From Typhlomys cinereus (lineage: Eukaryota; Chordata; Mammalia; Rodentia; Platacanthomyidae): a stretch of 64,000 nt of DNA. Below are positions 59,936 through 64,000 of this stretch, piece after piece. Position numbers and translations under genes: made by a program. The stretch is from contig JALPQD010000406.1 in NCBI GenBank assembly GCA_023101885.1, forward strand, positions 1,302,001 through 1,366,000. Reading direction: 5' to 3'. Every line of letters begins with the position of its first letter. Position 1 is the first letter of the stretch. The notes beneath the pieces were generated by a model. It had not been told where the DNA came from. It did not search any database and saw nothing but the letters and a program-made list of their open reading frames with translations.

Positions 59936-60288
59936 TATCAGTTACTCTTTACTATTGCTGTGAGAGAACACCCAAAGTCAACCAACTTAAGGGAGAAAGG
60001 GAGGTTTATTCAGCTTACGGTTCCAGAGGGACAGTACAGTCTCTCAAAGCAGAGGTGGCATGGCTGGCTGGCCAAAACTGGAGGAGGCTAAGTCACCGCA
60101 GACATCTTGGAAGTCAAGAGCTGCAGACTGCTTGCAGCAAAGGCTGACTTCTCCTAGAGATGGGTGGGACTAATCCACCTCAAGGCCCACTCTTGTGACT
60201 GCCTTCCTCCAGTGAGGCTCCAACTCTCAAGATACCATGACCTTGCTAAACACATGAGACTGTGGGGGACACATTTCAAACCATGACA
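59936..60288 (+). mobile_element. hAT-like element, family U1
   Basis: Matches 13261-13610 along its length: 'ctattgctgtgagagaacac', 'ccaaagtcaaccaactta', 'ggttccagagggacag', 'catggctggctggcc', 'gacttctcctagagatgggt', 'ccatgaccttgctaaacaca' and the end 'cacatttcaaaccatgaca'. It is again followed by a minus-strand U2 copy. Confidence 0.55.
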
Positions 60289-60410
60289 CAGCTTAAGTTG
60301 TTTGCTGTCCTTGCTATGGTAAGCAGTGACTCTCATGAATACTGATCACACGCACACACACACAAGTTAATATTTTGTTAAATAAGTCTACATTTATTTA
60401 TTTTATTGAT
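60289..60410. other. Spacer with short (CA)n
   Basis: 'cacacgcacacacacacaca' type repeat at 60347-60364 inside an otherwise unassigned 120-bp gap between U1 and U2. Confidence 0.5.
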
Positions 60411-60763
60411 TTTCTCTTATTGTCTGGTTAAAGTTCTCAGTCCTGACTAATAGGAGAGCTCACACTAACATCAGGGCCAAGGATACTAGTCACACCATCT
60501 CTACATAACTGCTGAGAGAGGGATGATCCTTACTTGCCAGACCAGCATGTCTGGCCAAGTGTGCATAAGGATGCCAACTTTCTCAATCACCTCTTTGTAT
60601 TTAATTCCAAGGCTTAGTCCCACCCACCATAGGCTGAGCCATCTTCATCAGCTAGACAATCTTGTGCAGGTTTGCTCTGGGCTTAACTTAACCACTAATT
60701 CTCTACAAATGTGCCTAGAACTCAAACCTTCAACTGTCAGGTTGACACCTATGCCTAACTTTG
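60411..60763 (-). mobile_element. hAT non-autonomous element, family U2, minus strand, truncated
   Basis: Reverse complement of the 55882 copy: 'accatctctacataac', 'cttacttgccagaccagcat', 'cccacccaccataggctgag', 'caggtttgctctgggcttaa', 'caggttgacacc' and 'tatgcctaactttg'. The end carrying 'gttgctgataaatc' in the 13663 copy is absent here. The 90-codon plus frame (60523-60795) is the same chance frame seen in the 13663 copy. Confidence 0.6.
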
Positions 60764-60788
60764 ACACATATCTTAAAAGATATGCAAA

Positions 60789-61090
60789 AGGCTGAGGAGA
60801 TGGCTCAGTGGTTAAAACATTTGCCTCACAAGCAAAAAGATAAGTTCAGATCCCCACATTACATGTAAAAATGCTCAGTTTTTATGGTGACTAACTGAAA
60901 TTTAAGGCCTGGAAGCAGAGACCGGGAAACTTCAGAGAAAAACAATAGACAGAAGAGTAATCTAGTATGACTCCCAATGTCACATTTGGGCAGCCACAGA
61001 CACACACGGCTTTTGGCTGCATGCTTTCACACACATGTACACCCACTCATACTCAGAAACACACACAATGCAATAAATAAATAATAAAAA
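60789..61090 (+). mobile_element. B2/B4-type tRNA-derived SINE
   Basis: The head 'ggctgaggagatggctcagt' with B box 'agttcagatccccaca' (60843-60858) is well kept. The body contains 'ggcctggaagcagagaccgg', then a CA-rich part and 'caataaataaataataaaaa'. The tail resembles, but is not identical to, the CAATTGAATAAATA tail of the younger family. Confidence 0.75.
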
Positions 61091-63931
61091 CAGCAAAAGT
61101 TTGTAATGCTTTAAAAATCTCCCAAAAATATTTCTTCTTTTTAAATTATGAGTGAACTGTGAGCTATTTTTATCTTGATTAATCTTATTCTTTACGAGTT
61201 TCATACATGAGTTCAATGAATTCATGATATTTTTCACACCTTATTCCTCAATCCCACCCACCTTCCTTTCCCTGTCTTTTTCTCTGCCAGTCAACTTGTT
61301 ATTTTCAAATATTTTCACATAAATGACCCACTGGATTTCATATGCATTGCCTTTGATGGCATGTGCCAGAGTACTCACAGGAGCATGAATCATCTATCAG
61401 TGGATATACTACTGAGAAAAGCATCTTCCATTCCCCCCATCAATATTAAACCTCAGACAGCTCTGGACCACATGAGATTCTTCCCATTCCATATGAAATG
61501 TTGATAAGACAAATCCTGGGCAGGCATTGTGGAAATACACACACCTGCAGTCCATTCATCCATATGACAGCCCTGTCATGTCCAGAAGATAACATGTGGT
61601 CACACCTCTGCACAATTCAAGCCATTAAAATCATACCACCCCTTCTTCTGCACATCATTGCAACCTTTAGGTGGGGAACAGTTTAGATGTCCTATTTAGG
61701 GATGATTTTATGGATAACAGTGTTATTTACCTCAGTAAATAGCAGGTCACTGGAAAGAGAAGATTGTTAGTTTTCAATTATTGCTTAAAGAATATTTGCT
61801 TTACCCAAGGTAATGAATAATTATCAAAGATAAAGTGTTTAATAATTATTTGCCAATAACTTGGCAAAAGCTTACTAACAAATGAATTTCTTTAAAATTC
61901 AATAAAAATCAGGAATGTAAGCACTTAGAGCTTTTTTTAAAGTGATAGAAACACATTCAAACACATCTATCATTATAATTTGTCTTAATTCTTACATGCT
62001 CAATAAACTTATAGTTGCATTTTACAAGGTGTAGTACCAATCATAATATTATTAAATCTTTCTCATGAAGCATCTAAAGTACAACAGAATTGTCACATTT
62101 TTGAGTGAAAAAGTGAGGATACTCTATAACCTTAATTCAGATATTCATTTGTGTATATTTCCTTTGTTTTCATGTGTACACCCACATCTAACTAATGATA
62201 AAATCTGATTTATGTCCACTCATTTCAAATCATTTGAAAATATACACTTGAAATATTAAAATATCATGTGCAAATAAATTTTGGGGAAATATAATTGTGT
62301 TGTTATGTAAATGAAATTCTACATCTATATCAATTCAGAATTAATTGAGGCTCTAATATATTAGATCCACCAGACAATCATTTTAAATGCATGCTTATTT
62401 CTTCATCAACAAAACATTGTTTCACTTGCATATATTCTGTTGGATTAAAGCTACAGGTTAGAGCTACCACCCTCAAGGGTTTCTCTCCAGGAAAGCATTT
62501 TCTAAAAAGCATTCCTGACAGATTAATTGCACTATCACATCAAGAACACATTCTGGGTTTAAGGTCGATTATTGAAAGGTAAAGGTATTGTGCAGCCCCA
62601 CACGATGAAATAAAGTGGTAAGCATGGGGAATTGAAAGAGGAGATGAGTCCCTGTGTCTGAAGGGAAGGTGTTTTGTAAAGCACCCATTTAAACACATAG
62701 ATCATACATTAGCATTCATTTGTTCAAGTATTTTCACTGTCTGATGATGAAAAGGCTGAGCTACTGAAGTATGCTTTGTAATTATTTAATAATTTTTTAA
62801 ATTTTTACAAAGATGATTCCTGTAACTTAGAAAATCCTAGAAAGAACACCAACAGTGCCTTTTAATACAAGAAATTCAACTATTTGTGTGCAACTTCAAT
62901 GAAATCCTTAGTAATTATTTTGAAACTGTACATTTTTTCAAATGTATCTTAAACATCACAATGTAGTTATAATTTTTCAATGCAAACTGGATATTTAAAT
63001 ATGGACATACAAAGGTATTTAAATGATAGACTTAAAAACAAGTTAATTTTATGATTCAAGTTAATGAATGCAACTTTCTGAATATACTTCATGCTGCAGA
63101 ATGAGCTAATGTTTAATATACAAAACAGATTAAAGTGTATTCTGTGTTCTTTTCATTCATTAACATAACTACAACTATTTTTCAGTATATTCCAAAAATT
63201 TTTGCACCAAAATATATGTGCAAATAAATAATTACTCTTAATTAAAAGTTTTAATATATTCTTTTCTTACTTTTTATTAATTGTTCAAATATTGGTTGCT
63301 AATGGGCTAAGTAAAAATGGGTAAAGTCTTTCATTTTATATTACATGAGTATATCCTGAAATTCTGGAGAATTTCAGAAACAATGCCTGTTCAATATGGC
63401 ACATAATATAACATTTAAATTCAGTACAACCTGGAAAACAGACATTGATAGAGTAGCAAACAACTATCACTCCATATTTTTCTAGATTCATAGTTTACTT
63501 CTGAAATAAGAGAAAAAAGTTCAAAAGATGTTTCTCTTGCTTGGGTGTGTATCCAAGTGCACTTGTAGTCTTTATAAATGGCTGCATCTGCAGAGCATAA
63601 ATGTGCCTTAATTACAGGTTTTTTAAGGGTGAACATCTGTGCCCTTTCCTGCACTATGCACATACTTGTCTGATTATCTCAGAAGTCTGTGTGGTTAAAT
63701 CTGTACACTGTACTTGCTAATTCACTTTATTTAGTATAAATCAGAAATATTTAAAGGGTTATCTGTATCACTTTGACATGCCATCTCATACTTCCATAAT
63801 TCTGTTTTCTGTAATTACTTTACAACATAAAATTAGAATCAGATTGGCTTTTTAATCAAATTCTAAGATGATAAAACGAAACATAAGGTGATCCCTTCTA
63901 ATTTTTTTTTTCCGTAACAAAATTCCAATTT
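61091..63931. other. Unique AT-rich DNA
   Basis: 2.8 kb without a recognised transposon, microsatellite or exon. The longest frames are about 60-85 codons. Confidence 0.5.
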
Positions 63932-64000
63932 GGAGCCTGAGAGGTGGCTCAGCAGAAAAAGTTGTTTGCCCCACATCCCTGAAGACATGAGTTTGATGCA
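63932..64000 (+). mobile_element. tRNA-derived SINE head, cut by the window end
   Basis: 'ggagcctgagaggtggctca' followed by 'gacatgagtttgatgca' gives an A box and a B box of the B2/B4 type. The body continues beyond the window. Confidence 0.7.

Noticed and set aside
63932..64000. tRNA gene at the window end, because A and B boxes are visible
   Set aside because: The boxes belong to a B2/B4-type SINE head. There is no cloverleaf with paired acceptor stem. The same applies to the SINE heads at 24014, 32789, 47944 and 60789.

Overview
The window reads as non-coding DNA from a mammal, almost certainly a myomorph rodent that is not laboratory mouse or rat. I infer this from its repeats: tRNA-derived SINEs of the B2/B3 type, B4/RSINE1-like and ID-like SINEs, hAT elements like rodent URR1, Lx-like L1 3' ends, and relics of L2 and MIR. 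The most recent-looking SINE and L1 copies belong to subfamilies I do not recognise from mouse or rat. No protein-coding exon, tRNA, rRNA or CpG island could be supported. Every long open frame I examined is explained by a microsatellite, a transposon or chance. The window is either a gene desert or the inside of a very large intron; the sequence alone cannot decide which.

Layout. 1-5.8 kb: AT-rich unique DNA with a large GGAA microsatellite. 5.8-6.3 kb: an L2 relic. 6.8-14.1 kb: transposon-rich, with several hAT copies, B3/B2/ID-like SINEs and a likely L1 3' end. 14.1-17.6 kb: mostly unique with one MIR. 17.6-18.6 kb: an old L1 end, then a B4/RSINE1-like SINE split by a younger B2-like SINE. 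19.8-20.0 kb: a very short L1 insertion. 20-27.6 kb: largely unique, with one young SINE and several repeat-free blocks that look like conserved non-coding elements. 27.6-33.1 kb: SINEs, a MIR and an AT microsatellite. 33.7-34.9 kb: a local direct duplication. 36.6-39.2 kb: one hAT relic, then the best candidate regulatory block. 39.7-47.4 kb: sparse old SINEs in unique DNA. 47.5-51.5 kb: the youngest cluster, with two B2-like SINEs and two L1 3' ends in opposite orientation. 51.5-55.9 kb: unique. 55.9-61.1 kb: hAT and SINE cluster. 61-64 kb: AT-rich unique DNA ending inside another SINE.

No genes act together here. The most informative items are: (1) a B2-like SINE and an L1 3' end lying head to tail inside one perfect 16-bp target-site duplication; (2) a 176-bp direct duplication whose seven differences are all transitions; (3) a B2-like SINE family with a fixed CAATTGAATAAATA tail; (4) a hAT family with a perfect 8-bp target duplication that recurs next to a second hAT module in the same order at two loci; and (5) repeat-free, CpG-retaining blocks, above all 37.7-39.2 kb. 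Family names come from recalled consensus sequences and have not been checked by a search.
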